From NCBI GenBank assembly GCA_003505795.1, contig DNXT01000082.1, positions 1 through 7,496 of the forward strand: a stretch of 7,496 bases of DNA, given 5' to 3'. Below the pieces are notes generated by a model. The model ran no database searches, was not told the DNA's origin, and was given only the letters and a program-made list of their open reading frames with translations. The position numbers and the translations under genes are program-made. Numbering within the stretch: position 1 is the first letter of the stretch; the number at the start of each line of letters is the position of its first letter. This document shows, one piece after another, positions 1-5,944 of this stretch. Source of the DNA: Lysobacteraceae bacterium. Lineage in GTDB: Bacteria; Pseudomonadota; Gammaproteobacteria; Xanthomonadales; Xanthomonadaceae.

Positions 1-23
1 AAGGCCCGCATGCGGGCCTTTTT
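1..23. terminator. Palindromic intrinsic terminator, probably bidirectional
   Basis: Positions 1-20 form a perfect palindrome (AAGGCCCGCATGCGGGCCTT), followed on the plus strand by a run of five T at 19-23. As read it is a good intrinsic terminator for a plus-strand gene lying left of the window. It also begins about 29 bases past the stop of the minus-strand cold-shock gene, so it probably ends that transcript too. The minus-strand U tract would lie outside the window and cannot be seen. Confidence 0.8.
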
Positions 24-48
24 GTCGAGGGTCAGGCCAGGCCGGCGC

Positions 49-258
49 TCAGACCGGCTGGACGGCGTCGGCCTGCAGGCCCTTCTGGCCCTGCACGACG
101 GTGAAGCTCACCTTCTGCCCTTCCTTCAAGCTCTTGAAGCCCTGGATCTGGATGGCACGAAAGTGGACGAACACGTCTTCGCCGTTTTCGCGACTGATGA
201 AACCAAAGCCCTTGGCGTCGTTGAACCACTTGACGGTACCGACTTCACGCTCAGACAT
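49..258 (-). CDS. Cold-shock protein, CspA family
   Basis: This 69-residue protein is a single cold-shock domain, the usual full length for bacterial Csp proteins. It is expected to be a five-stranded OB-fold barrel that binds single-stranded RNA and DNA in the cytoplasm and melts mRNA secondary structure. Visible hallmarks are the N-terminal GTVKWFN stretch (Trp11), RNP1 KGFGFI at residues 16-21 and RNP2 VFVHF at 29-33. The start is supported by AGGGAG (minus strand, 268-273) nine bases upstream. Expression is probably from the promoter at 434-463 through a leader of roughly 170 bases, as in cold-inducible csp genes. Whether this copy is cold-induced or constitutive cannot be told from the sequence, and genomes of this group usually hold several paralogues, so no specific letter is assigned. 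Confidence 0.97.
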   Translation of the reverse strand: MSEREVGTVKWFNDAKGFGFISRENGEDVFVHFRAIQIQGFKSLKEGQKVSFTVVQGQKGLQADAVQPV

Positions 259-427
259 CTCGACTTACTCCCTGATCACTCGTTTGGGGTTTGATGGAAC
301 GGCAGTGGCGGCTGGTTGCAAGGAGGAAACGAGGTACAAGGATGTAGCGGATCGGCGGATCTACCCCATCAGGCCACGATTCACGGTGACCTTGCCAAGC
401 GCAGCGCCAGCAACTTAACCCCTGCAA
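259..427 (-). promoter_or_regulatory. Probable long 5' leader of the cold-shock gene
   Basis: If transcription starts about seven bases past the -10 at 434-439, the cold-shock mRNA carries a leader of about 170 bases before its ATG. Long leaders of about 160 bases that change fold with temperature are known for E. coli cspA. No ORF is supported here, and the stretch is less GC-rich than the neighbouring genes. I see no clear cold-box match and did not model the fold. The rest of the divergent intergenic space up to 491 holds the promoter and the ribosome binding site of the next gene. Confidence 0.45.
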
Positions 428-433
428 AACGAA

Positions 434-463
434 ATTGCAATCACTCAAAGCCAAACCTGTCAA
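434..463 (-). promoter_or_regulatory. Sigma-70 type promoter for the cold-shock gene
   Basis: On the minus strand a perfect -35 TTGACA (458-463) is followed after 18 bases by TGCAAT (434-439), four of six matches to the -10 consensus. The segment is AT-rich compared with its surroundings. It points toward the cold-shock gene. The perfect -35 makes it credible in such GC-rich DNA, although the -10 is imperfect. Confidence 0.55.
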
Positions 464-491
464 CCCCCAAATCACCTAGCCGGGAGCGCGC

Positions 492-977
492 ATGGACCCT
501 TCATTCATGTATTACCTGATCGCCGCGGTGCTGGTGGTGGTCGGTATCGCCGGGGTCCTGCTCCCGGCCCTGCCGGGCTTGCCGCTGGTGTTCGCGGGCC
601 TGCTGCTGGCCGCCTGGGCCGACGATTTCCAGCGCGTGGGCTGGCTGCCGCTGCTGCTGATCGGCCTGCTCACCACGCTGTCGTTCCTGATCGACTTCCT
701 CGCCAGCGTCTACGGCGCGCAGCGGCTCGGGGCCAGCGCGCATGCGCTGTGGGGGGCGGCGATCGGCACCGTGGCCGGCCTGTTCTTCCTGCCGCTGGGG
801 TTGTTCCTGGGCCCGTTCGTGGGCGCCTGGCTGGGCGAGTACTGGCACAGCCGCGGCGTCGGCAAGGCCACCCGGGTCGGCCTCGGCACCTGGCTGGGCA
901 TCCTGCTGGGCACCGCGTCCAAGCTGGCGCTGGGCTTCTGCATGCTGGGGCTGTTCGCGTTCGCCTGGTTCTTCTGA
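492..977 (+). CDS. DUF456 family integral membrane protein
   Basis: This 161-residue protein is almost entirely hydrophobic and matches my recollection of the DUF456 family, small inner-membrane proteins of unknown function. Four membrane segments can be read: about 7-41, 51-75, 84-117 and 129-161. Gly/Pro-rich signatures are PALPGLP (25-31) in the first hairpin and a GLFFLPLG...GPFVGAWLGEY stretch (about 96-117) in the third, with small residues suggesting tight helix packing. The start is supported by CGGGAG (481-486) five bases upstream. It is divergent from the cold-shock gene and 78 bases before pldA on the same strand. I saw no strong sigma-70 promoter on the plus strand in the 233-base gap before it. 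Function is unknown; a role in transport or envelope integrity would be a guess. Confidence 0.88.
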   Translation: MDPSFMYYLIAAVLVVVGIAGVLLPALPGLPLVFAGLLLAAWADDFQRVGWLPLLLIGLLTTLSFLIDFLASVYGAQRLGASAHALWGAAIGTVAGLFFLPLGLFLGPFVGAWLGEYWHSRGVGKATRVGLGTWLGILLGTASKLALGFCMLGLFAFAWFF

Positions 978-979
978 GC

Positions 980-1015
980 GCCGCCGCCCGGCCGGTTCCG
1001 GCGGCCGCCCGCTTT
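980..1015 (+). terminator. Weak hairpin with short T run between the DUF456 gene and pldA
   Basis: Three bases after the DUF456 stop, GCCGCCG (980-986) pairs with CGGCGGC (999-1005) across a 12-base loop, with only TTT at 1013-1015 further on. It could slow or partly stop transcription between the two genes. The weak T tract makes true termination doubtful. Confidence 0.25.
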
Positions 1016-1055
1016 GCTGCACACTTGGCCTTCGCTCTTCGAGTCCGCCACCGCC

Positions 1056-2201
1056 ATGCCCGCTTCCCGTCCCCTGCTGCTGATCGCCCTGGCCGCCGCA
1101 CCGCTGGCCCACGCCCAGGAGATCGCGCCGCGCCCGGCCTCGCCGCAGGCCTGCACCTCGATCACCTCCAACGCCGCCCGCCTGGCCTGCTACGACCGGG
1201 CGCTGGGCTACACGCCGGAAGACACGCGCGCCGCCGACCTGGCCGCCGAGGAGGCCAGGCTGTCGCAGAAGCAGGCGCAGGAAGCCGCGCGCACCACGCC
1301 GGCGCCCGGGGATACCCGCGTCATCGGCCAGGTCGGCGACTTCTTCAAGACCGAGAACCCGGAGGCCGCGCTCGCCAACGCCGGCCGCGGCTCGCTGCTG
1401 GACAGCCGCTGGGAGCTGGCCAAGGATTCCAAGCTCGGCACGTTCCAGCTGCGCGGCTACAAGCCGGTCTACCTGTTGCCGGCATTCTGGACCACCGACA
1501 AGAACGAGCTGCCGTCCTCGCCCAACCCCAACAACACGGTGACCACGCCGCAGCAGCTGGACAGCGGCGAGCTGAAGTTCCAGCTCAGCTTCAAGACCAA
1601 GGTCGCCGAGGACCTGTTCGGCGACAACGGCGACATCTGGGTCGGCTACACCCAGAGCTCGCGCTGGCAGGCGTACAACTCCGCGGCCTCGCGCCCGTTC
1701 CGCGAGACCAACTACGAGCCGGAAGCGATGCTGGTGTTCCGCAGCAACTACGGCATCGCCGGCTGGCGCGGACGCCTGACCGGGATCGGCCTCAACCACA
1801 CCTCCAACGGCCGCAGCGATCCGCTGTCGCGCAGCTGGAACCGGGTGATCCTCAATTTCGGCCTGGACCGCGAGAACTGGGCGCTGATGCTGCGGCCGTG
1901 GTTCCGGATCAAGGAGGAGGCCAGGGACGACAACAACCCGGACATCGAGGACTACATGGGACGCGGCGACGCCACCCTGGTATGGAACAAGGACGGCCAC
2001 GAGCTGTCGCTGATGGCGCGCCACTCGCTGCGCGGCGGCGACCGCTCGCACGGCGCGCTGCAGCTGGACTGGGGCTTTCCGATCAACAACCTGTTGCGCG
2101 GGCATGTCCAGGTGTTCGACGGCTACGGCGAGAGCATGATCGACTACAACCACAAGGCCACCTACATCGGCGTGGGCGTGTCGCTGCTGGAGTGGTTCTG
2201 A
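1056..2201 (+). CDS. pldA: Outer-membrane phospholipase A (OMPLA), N-terminally extended
   Basis: This 381-residue protein is a calcium-dependent outer-membrane phospholipase A1/A2, which removes phospholipid mislocated to the outer leaflet. A signal peptide (1-20, ending AHA before Gln21) is followed by a periplasmic stretch to about 130 and then the 12-stranded barrel domain. The active-site block NHTSNGRSDPLSRSWNR gives His248, Ser250 and Asn262 with exact E. coli spacing (His142, Ser144, Asn156); Ser258 matches calcium-ligand Ser152. The chain ends in Trp-Phe, as expected for a BAM-assembled barrel. It is about 90 residues longer than E. coli PldA (289); the extra N-terminal part holds the protein's only two cysteines (33 and 45, in a C-x11-CYD pattern) and a charged helix at about 55-80. 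The ATG at 1056 was chosen over the in-frame one at 1014 because it begins the signal peptide directly. No good ribosome binding site is visible. Confidence 0.95.
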   Translation: MPASRPLLLIALAAAPLAHAQEIAPRPASPQACTSITSNAARLACYDRALGYTPEDTRAADLAAEEARLSQKQAQEAARTTPAPGDTRVIGQVGDFFKTENPEAALANAGRGSLLDSRWELAKDSKLGTFQLRGYKPVYLLPAFWTTDKNELPSSPNPNNTVTTPQQLDSGELKFQLSFKTKVAEDLFGDNGDIWVGYTQSSRWQAYNSAASRPFRETNYEPEAMLVFRSNYGIAGWRGRLTGIGLNHTSNGRSDPLSRSWNRVILNFGLDRENWALMLRPWFRIKEEARDDNNPDIEDYMGRGDATLVWNKDGHELSLMARHSLRGGDRSHGALQLDWGFPINNLLRGHVQVFDGYGESMIDYNHKATYIGVGVSLLEWF

Positions 2202-2206
2202 CCGCG

Positions 2207-2310
2207 GCCGCCTGAAGGCGGCGCCGCACAGGCGTCCCGGCACGGCTTGCACCGGGACCTCGCAGCTGGGAGCATTCGGCCACAGCGCCGGCCGCGCACG
2301 CCGCGGCCGG
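2207..2310. repeat. Three successive GC hairpins between pldA and the desaturase gene
   Basis: This 134-base gap holds three inverted repeats: GCCGCC/GGCGGC (2207-2212 with 2217-2222, loop TGAA), GTCCCGG/CCGGGAC (2234-2240 with 2252-2258, 11-base loop) and a perfect 9-bp stem CCGGCCGCG/CGCGGCCGG (2288-2296 with 2302-2310, 5-base loop). None is followed by a T run, so none is a standard intrinsic terminator. The last ends 15 bases before the ribosome binding site of the next gene. They may stabilise or separate the mRNAs; no promoter was recognised. Confidence 0.6.
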
Positions 2311-2335
2311 CGCACGTTCCCAGACAGGATGTCGC

Positions 2336-3445
2336 ATGCGCCGCCAACACCGTTCGTTCTTCGCCTACGCCTCCGCCCTGCTCGGCCTGCTCAGCGTCGG
2401 CGGCGTGGCCTGCTTCCACTTTCCCGAGCTGCTGACCAGCCGCGAGTTCCGCGCGGTCTACCACGAGCAGTTCGCCCGCCACCTGTTGCTGGTCGGGCTG
2501 GTGGCCTCGTTCGTGCTGGGCACGCTGGCGATCCTGCGCGACCGCAACAAGCGCATCGCCACCATCGGCGTGGGCAGCGCCACCCTCGCGGTGCTGCTGG
2601 GCGGCAGCAACGTGCAGCTCGATGCGATCGGCAAGACCCCGTACTCGCTCGGGCTGGACTGGTTCGTGATCTCGCTGTTCTTCTCGGCGCTGGTGTTCGT
2701 GCCGCTGGAACGCTATCTCGGGCAGAAGCGGGTCTCGCCGCTGCGGCCGGGCTGGCGCACCGACATCGCCTACTTCTTCATGAGCCACGTGCTGGTCCAG
2801 TTCATCCTGATCCTGGTCACCGCATCGACCTCGACGATCGCCGGGCTGGCGCTGTTCCCGTCGCTGAAGGCGGCGATCCAGTCGCTGCCGGTCTGGGCCC
2901 AGTTCCTGATCGCGGTGTTCGTGGCGGACATGGCGCAGGCGCTGCTGCACCGCGCGTACCACAACATCCCGTGGCTGTGGCGCTTCCATGCGGTGCACCA
3001 CTCCAGCCGCGAGATGGACTGGCTGGCGGGCTCGCGCATCCATTTCGCCGAGATCGTGATGACGCGCAGCGCGGTGCTGCTGCCGCTGCTGATCCTGGGC
3101 TTCTCCACGCCGGCGGTGAACGCCTACGTGATCCTGGTGGGACTGCAGGCGGTGCTGGCGCACGCCAACCTGGGCATCCGCTTCGGCTGGCTGGAATATC
3201 TGGTGGTGCTGCCGCGCTACCACCACTGGCACCACGCCCGGCAGCAGGAGTACATCGACGTGAACTACGCGATCCACCTGCCGCTGGTGGACATGCTGAT
3301 GGGCACCTTCAAGCTGCCCCGCGGCCAGGACGAATGGCCGCGGGAGTACGGGGTGATGAAGCTGGAGACGGTGCCGCGCGGCATCCTGCGCCAGCACCTG
3401 ATGCCGTTGCGCCGGCGCAAGACCTTCGACGAATTCGTCGACTGA
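2336..3445 (+). CDS. Sterol desaturase / fatty acid hydroxylase superfamily membrane enzyme
   Basis: This 369-residue polytopic membrane protein belongs to the histidine-box di-iron oxygenases that hydroxylate or desaturate lipids. The boxes are HRAYH (205-209, with Asp198 before it), HAVHHSS (218-224) and HHWHH (296-300); His276 may be a further ligand. Membrane stretches lie near 8-28, 49-67, 74-90, 108-125, 145-175, 185-204 and 243-270. The catalytic domain starts near 105, leaving an N-terminal extension of about 100 residues with three of these helices and no recognised motif. The ATG at 2336 has AGGA (2326-2329) six bases upstream; an ATG at 2329 is in another frame. Despite the family name, a sterol substrate is unlikely in such a bacterium. 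Fatty acyl chains, ornithine lipids or another membrane lipid are possible, and the neighbouring pldA fits a membrane-lipid theme. The exact reaction is unknown. Confidence 0.92.
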   Translation: MRRQHRSFFAYASALLGLLSVGGVACFHFPELLTSREFRAVYHEQFARHLLLVGLVASFVLGTLAILRDRNKRIATIGVGSATLAVLLGGSNVQLDAIGKTPYSLGLDWFVISLFFSALVFVPLERYLGQKRVSPLRPGWRTDIAYFFMSHVLVQFILILVTASTSTIAGLALFPSLKAAIQSLPVWAQFLIAVFVADMAQALLHRAYHNIPWLWRFHAVHHSSREMDWLAGSRIHFAEIVMTRSAVLLPLLILGFSTPAVNAYVILVGLQAVLAHANLGIRFGWLEYLVVLPRYHHWHHARQQEYIDVNYAIHLPLVDMLMGTFKLPRGQDEWPREYGVMKLETVPRGILRQHLMPLRRRKTFDEFVD

Positions 3446-3475
3446 GCGCGCGTGCCGGCAACGGCGCGGCGACGC

Positions 3476-4111
3476 TCAGGTCCAGTCGCCGATGCCCTCG
3501 CGGCGATAGGTCTCGCGGAATGCGGGGCGCGCCTTCATCCGGGCCGCGTGCGCCTGCAGGGCCGGCCAGCGGTCGCTGGGCCGGGGCATGTTGCGCGACC
3601 AGCGCATCAGCATGGTCAGCATGAAGTCGACCGCCGACGGCGTTTCGCCCAGCACGTACGGGCCGTGCGCCTGCAGATGCGCATCCAGGTGCGACCAGGC
3701 CCATTCCAGGCGCTCGCGGGCCTGGTCGCGTACCGCCTGCTCGTTGCCGGCACCGGCGGGCTCGTGCGGATAGAACCAGGCGCGGAACGCCGGCTGCAGC
3801 GTGTTGGTGCAGAAGCAGAACCAGCGGTAATAGTCGGCCCGCGCCGGCGTGCCCGGGGCGGGCGCCAGCCCGGCCTGCGGATGCAGCTCGGCCAGGTGCA
3901 TGGCGATCGCCGCGGCCTCGGTCAGCACCTGTCCGTCGAGCAGCAGCGCCGGCACCACGCCGGCCGGATTGACCTGAAGGTACTGGGCCGACTTCTGCTG
4001 GCGCTGCTCCAGGTCGAGCGCGTGCAGCACATGCGGCACGCCGAGCTCGATCAACAGCCAGTGCACCACCAGGCAGGCGGTATTGGGCGCGTGGTACAGG
4101 ACGGTGGTCAT
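3476..4111 (-). CDS. Glutathione S-transferase family protein
   Basis: This 211-residue protein has the two-domain architecture of cytosolic glutathione S-transferases. The thioredoxin-like domain (1-77) shows LYHAPNTAC (5-13) at the catalytic loop, NPAGVVP (48-54) with cis-Pro54, and TEAAAI (64-69), the glutathione-contacting turn, where Ala replaces the common Ser of ES-A-I. The helical domain (about 87-211) includes the capping-box-like PSAVDF (158-163). The residue aligning with the usual catalytic Ser/Cys is unclear: Thr11 and Cys13 flank Ala12. The ATG at 4109-4111 is supported by GGAG (minus strand, 4117-4120) five bases upstream; longer in-frame extensions upstream look non-coding. 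It converges with the desaturase gene across a 30-base gap and lies downstream of fumarase on the same strand, separated by hairpins, so it is probably its own transcript. A detoxification or thiol-redox role is likely; substrate unknown. Confidence 0.9.
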   Translation of the reverse strand: MTTVLYHAPNTACLVVHWLLIELGVPHVLHALDLEQRQQKSAQYLQVNPAGVVPALLLDGQVLTEAAAIAMHLAELHPQAGLAPAPGTPARADYYRWFCFCTNTLQPAFRAWFYPHEPAGAGNEQAVRDQARERLEWAWSHLDAHLQAHGPYVLGETPSAVDFMLTMLMRWSRNMPRPSDRWPALQAHAARMKARPAFRETYRREGIGDWT

Positions 4112-4204
4112 CGAAGCTCCGTTTGGTGGTTCGGTCGGCGGCCGCAGGACGGCCGGCATCGCCGCTTGCGCCCGATGCCCCGACGGCCCGCGGGAAACAG
4201 CACC

Positions 4205-4242
4205 TGCGGGGACGCCGCAATACCCCGGCAGCGGCGTCCGCA
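4205..4242. repeat. Bulged inverted repeat between the fumarase and GST genes
   Basis: GGACGCCGC (4210-4218) pairs perfectly with GCGGCGTCC (4231-4239) across a 12-base loop, and the arms extend by TGC/GCA (4205-4207, 4240-4242) if two G are bulged. It lies about 94 bases upstream of the GST start, between that gene and the larger palindrome at 4265-4298. It might be an operator, part of a terminator or part of the GST leader. No promoter hexamers for the GST gene were recognised in the 207-base gap. Confidence 0.5.
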
Positions 4243-4264
4243 TCCCCGCCCGGGATCCCCTGCA

Positions 4265-4298
4265 ACGGGCCAGGCCGGGCATGCCCGGCCTGGCCCGT
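4265..4298 (-). terminator. Perfect 34-base palindrome after the fumarase gene
   Basis: Every base from 4265 to 4281 pairs with 4298 down to 4282, an uninterrupted 34-base palindrome centred on GCATGC. It begins 20 bases past the fumarase stop, where a terminator is expected. The minus strand continues TGCAGG with no real T tract, so it may act as a Rho-independent-like block, an mRNA 3'-end stabiliser, or as DNA (protein binding or cruciform). Confidence 0.6.
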
Positions 4299-4318
4299 AC
4301 TCCACGTCGCCGCCGATG

Positions 4319-5842
4319 TCAGGCCGGCTCGACCACCACCGGGATCTTGCCGATGCGGGCCTGCCATTCGCGCGGGCCGGTCCGGTGCACCGACTCGCCG
4401 GTGGAATCCACCGCCACGGTGACCGGCATGTCCTGCACGGTGAACTCGTAGATCGCCTCCATGCCCAGGTCGGCGAACGCCAGCACCTTGGCCGCCTTGA
4501 TCGCCTTGGACACCAGATACGCCGAACCGCCCACCGCCATCAGGTACACCGACTTGTGCTTCCTGATCGCCTCGATCGCGGCCGGGCCGCGCTCGGCCTT
4601 GCCGACCATGCCGAGCAGGCCGGTCTGGTCCAGCACCTGCTCGGTGAACTTGTCCATGCGCGTGGCGGTGGTCGGGCCGGCCGGGCCGACCACCTCGTCG
4701 CGCACCGGGTCGACCGGGCCGACGTAGTAGATGAAACGGCCCTTCAGGTCGACCGGCAGCGGCTCGCCCTTGTTGAGCATGTCGACCATGCGCTTGTGCG
4801 CGGCGTCGCGGCCGGTCAGCAGCTTGCCGTTGAGCAGCAGCACCTCGCCGGGCCTGAAGCTGGCGACCTGTTCGGCGGTGATCGTGTCCAGGTCGACGCG
4901 GCGCGCGCCGTCCGGGTTGTAGGTCAGCTCGGGCCAGTCCTCCAGCGAGGGCGGGTCCAGCATCACCGGGCCGCTGCCGTCCAGGGTGAAGTGCGCGTGG
5001 CGGGTGGCGGCGCAGTTGGGGATCATCGCCACCGGCAGGTTGGCGGCATGGGTCGGGTAGTCCTTGACCTTGATGTCCAGCACCGTGGTCAGGCCGCCCA
5101 GGCCCTGCGCACCGATGCCCAGCGCGTTGACCTTCTCGTACAGTTCCAGGCGCAGCTCCTCGGCCCGGTTGGACGGGCCGCGCGCCTGCAGGTCGGTGAT
5201 GTCGATCGGCTCCATCAGCGCCTCCTTGGCCAGCAGCATCGCCTTCTCGGCGGTGCCGCCGATGCCGATCCCGAGCATGCCCGGCGGGCACCAGCCGGCG
5301 CCCATGGTCGGCACCGTCTTCAGCACCCAGTCGACGATCGAGTCGGACGGATTGAGCATGGCGAACTTGGACTTGGCTTCCGAACCGCCGCCCTTGGCCG
5401 CGACGATCACCTCGACCGTATCGCCCGGCACCACCTTGACGTTGACCACGCCCGGGGTGTTGTCGCGGGTGTTGCTGCGCTTGCCGGCCGGATCGGCCAG
5501 CACGCTGGCGCGCAGCTTGTTGTCCGGGTGGTTGTAGGCGCGGCGCACGCCCTCGTTGACCATGTCCTCCACGCCCATGGTGGCGTCGTCCCAGCGCACG
5601 TTCATGCCGATCTCGAGGAACACGGTGACGATGCCGGTGTCCTGGCAGATCGGGCGGTGGCCCTCGGCGCACATGCGCGAGTTGATCAGGATCTGGGCGA
5701 TCGCGTCCTTGGCCGCCGCGGACTGCTCGCGCTCGTAGGCGGCGGCGAGGTTCTTGATGTAGTCCACCGGGTGGTAGTAGCTGATGTACTGCAGCGCGTC
5801 GGCGACGGACTGGATGAGGTCTTCCTGCTTGATCGATGTCAC
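4319..5842 (-). CDS. Class I fumarate hydratase, [4Fe-4S], single-chain
   Basis: This 507-residue enzyme interconverts fumarate and malate in the TCA cycle using an oxygen-sensitive [4Fe-4S] cluster, and is normally a cytosolic homodimer. The N-terminal domain carries the expected cluster cysteines: Cys66 (PICQDTG), Cys185 (WCPPG) and Cys277 (NCAATRH). The C-terminal domain has GPTTATRMD (389-397) and GKA (414-416). By comparison with the Leishmania enzyme, Asp68, Thr391, Arg395 and Lys415 fall at the positions of active-site Asp135, Thr467, Arg471 and Lys491, with matching spacing. All catalytic parts are intact. No in-frame ATG precedes the conserved N-terminus, so translation should begin at GTG (5840-5842), giving TSIKQEDLIQSVADALQYIS; only a weak GAG precedes it. 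It is divergent from the ECF41 sigma gene by 102 bases and is followed by a strong palindrome. Gene name left blank because fumA/fumB naming varies in this group. Confidence 0.96.
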   Translation of the reverse strand: MTSIKQEDLIQSVADALQYISYYHPVDYIKNLAAAYEREQSAAAKDAIAQILINSRMCAEGHRPICQDTGIVTVFLEIGMNVRWDDATMGVEDMVNEGVRRAYNHPDNKLRASVLADPAGKRSNTRDNTPGVVNVKVVPGDTVEVIVAAKGGGSEAKSKFAMLNPSDSIVDWVLKTVPTMGAGWCPPGMLGIGIGGTAEKAMLLAKEALMEPIDITDLQARGPSNRAEELRLELYEKVNALGIGAQGLGGLTTVLDIKVKDYPTHAANLPVAMIPNCAATRHAHFTLDGSGPVMLDPPSLEDWPELTYNPDGARRVDLDTITAEQVASFRPGEVLLLNGKLLTGRDAAHKRMVDMLNKGEPLPVDLKGRFIYYVGPVDPVRDEVVGPAGPTTATRMDKFTEQVLDQTGLLGMVGKAERGPAAIEAIRKHKSVYLMAVGGSAYLVSKAIKAAKVLAFADLGMEAIYEFTVQDMPVTVAVDSTGESVHRTGPREWQARIGKIPVVVEPA

Positions 5843-5877
5843 GGCTGGCTCTAAGGCTGGCGGGGGGAAACCGAGCC

Positions 5878-5883
5878 ATTTTA
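5878..5883 (-). promoter_or_regulatory. Candidate -10 element for the fumarase gene
   Basis: TAAAAT on the minus strand matches five of six bases of the sigma-70 -10 and is the only AT-rich hexamer in the 102-base divergent gap. It would start transcription about 30 bases before the fumarase GTG. No good -35 lies 16-18 bases upstream, where the DNA is GGGGCA-like, so an activator or a different sigma factor may be needed. The predicted -35 region abuts the ECF41 promoter on the other strand. Confidence 0.4.
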
Positions 5884-5908
5884 GGGCAAAGTGCCTCCCC
5901 TGCCCCGC

Positions 5909-5935
5909 TGTCACGGCGGCACGCGCTGTTCCGTC
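5909..5935 (+). promoter_or_regulatory. ECF41-type autoregulatory promoter of the sigma factor gene
   Basis: TGTCACG (5909-5915) and CGTC (5932-5935) are separated by 16 bases. This fits the ECF41 promoter as I recall it from work on Bacillus licheniformis and Rhodobacter sphaeroides (-35 TGTCACA, -10 CGTC). The same element with the same 16-base spacer recurs before the next gene, and the two share the 14-base block CCGCTGTCACGGCG. The expected start of transcription, about 5941-5943, falls almost on the sigma start codon. Confidence 0.8.
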
Positions 5936-5944
5936 CTGGACGCC

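Noticed and set aside
392..420. TTGCCA followed 17 bases later by TTAACC as a plus-strand promoter for the DUF456 gene
   Set aside because: The -10 match is poor and nothing else supports it.
1014..1055. Earlier in-frame ATG for pldA
   Set aside because: It would put 14 residues before a clean signal peptide, so the ATG at 1056 is preferred.
501..2315. Minus-strand open frame of 604 codons opposite the DUF456 gene and pldA
   Set aside because: Composition is Arg/Gln/Ala/Gly-rich with no domain, and it lies antisense to two clear genes. GC-rich DNA commonly leaves such frames open.
3446..3475. Possible bidirectional terminator in the convergent gap between the desaturase and GST genes
   Set aside because: Only a 4-bp stem (GCCG/CGGC) and no T runs are present in 30 bases.
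4112..4282. Longer GST start at 4282 adding 57 residues
   Set aside because: The extension runs through palindromic non-coding DNA, has no ribosome binding site evidence, and the GST fold begins exactly at the ATG with GGAG upstream.
5837..5843. A third TGTCACG, at the fumarase start codon on the plus strand
   Set aside because: Sixteen bases further on there is GCGG rather than CGTC, and it points toward the sigma gene from within the fumarase start. It arises by chance from the GTGACATC start sequence.
3452..5854. Plus-strand open frame of 800 codons opposite the GST and fumarase genes
   Set aside because: Low-complexity His/Arg/Gly-rich translation, antisense to well-identified genes; a codon-bias shadow.
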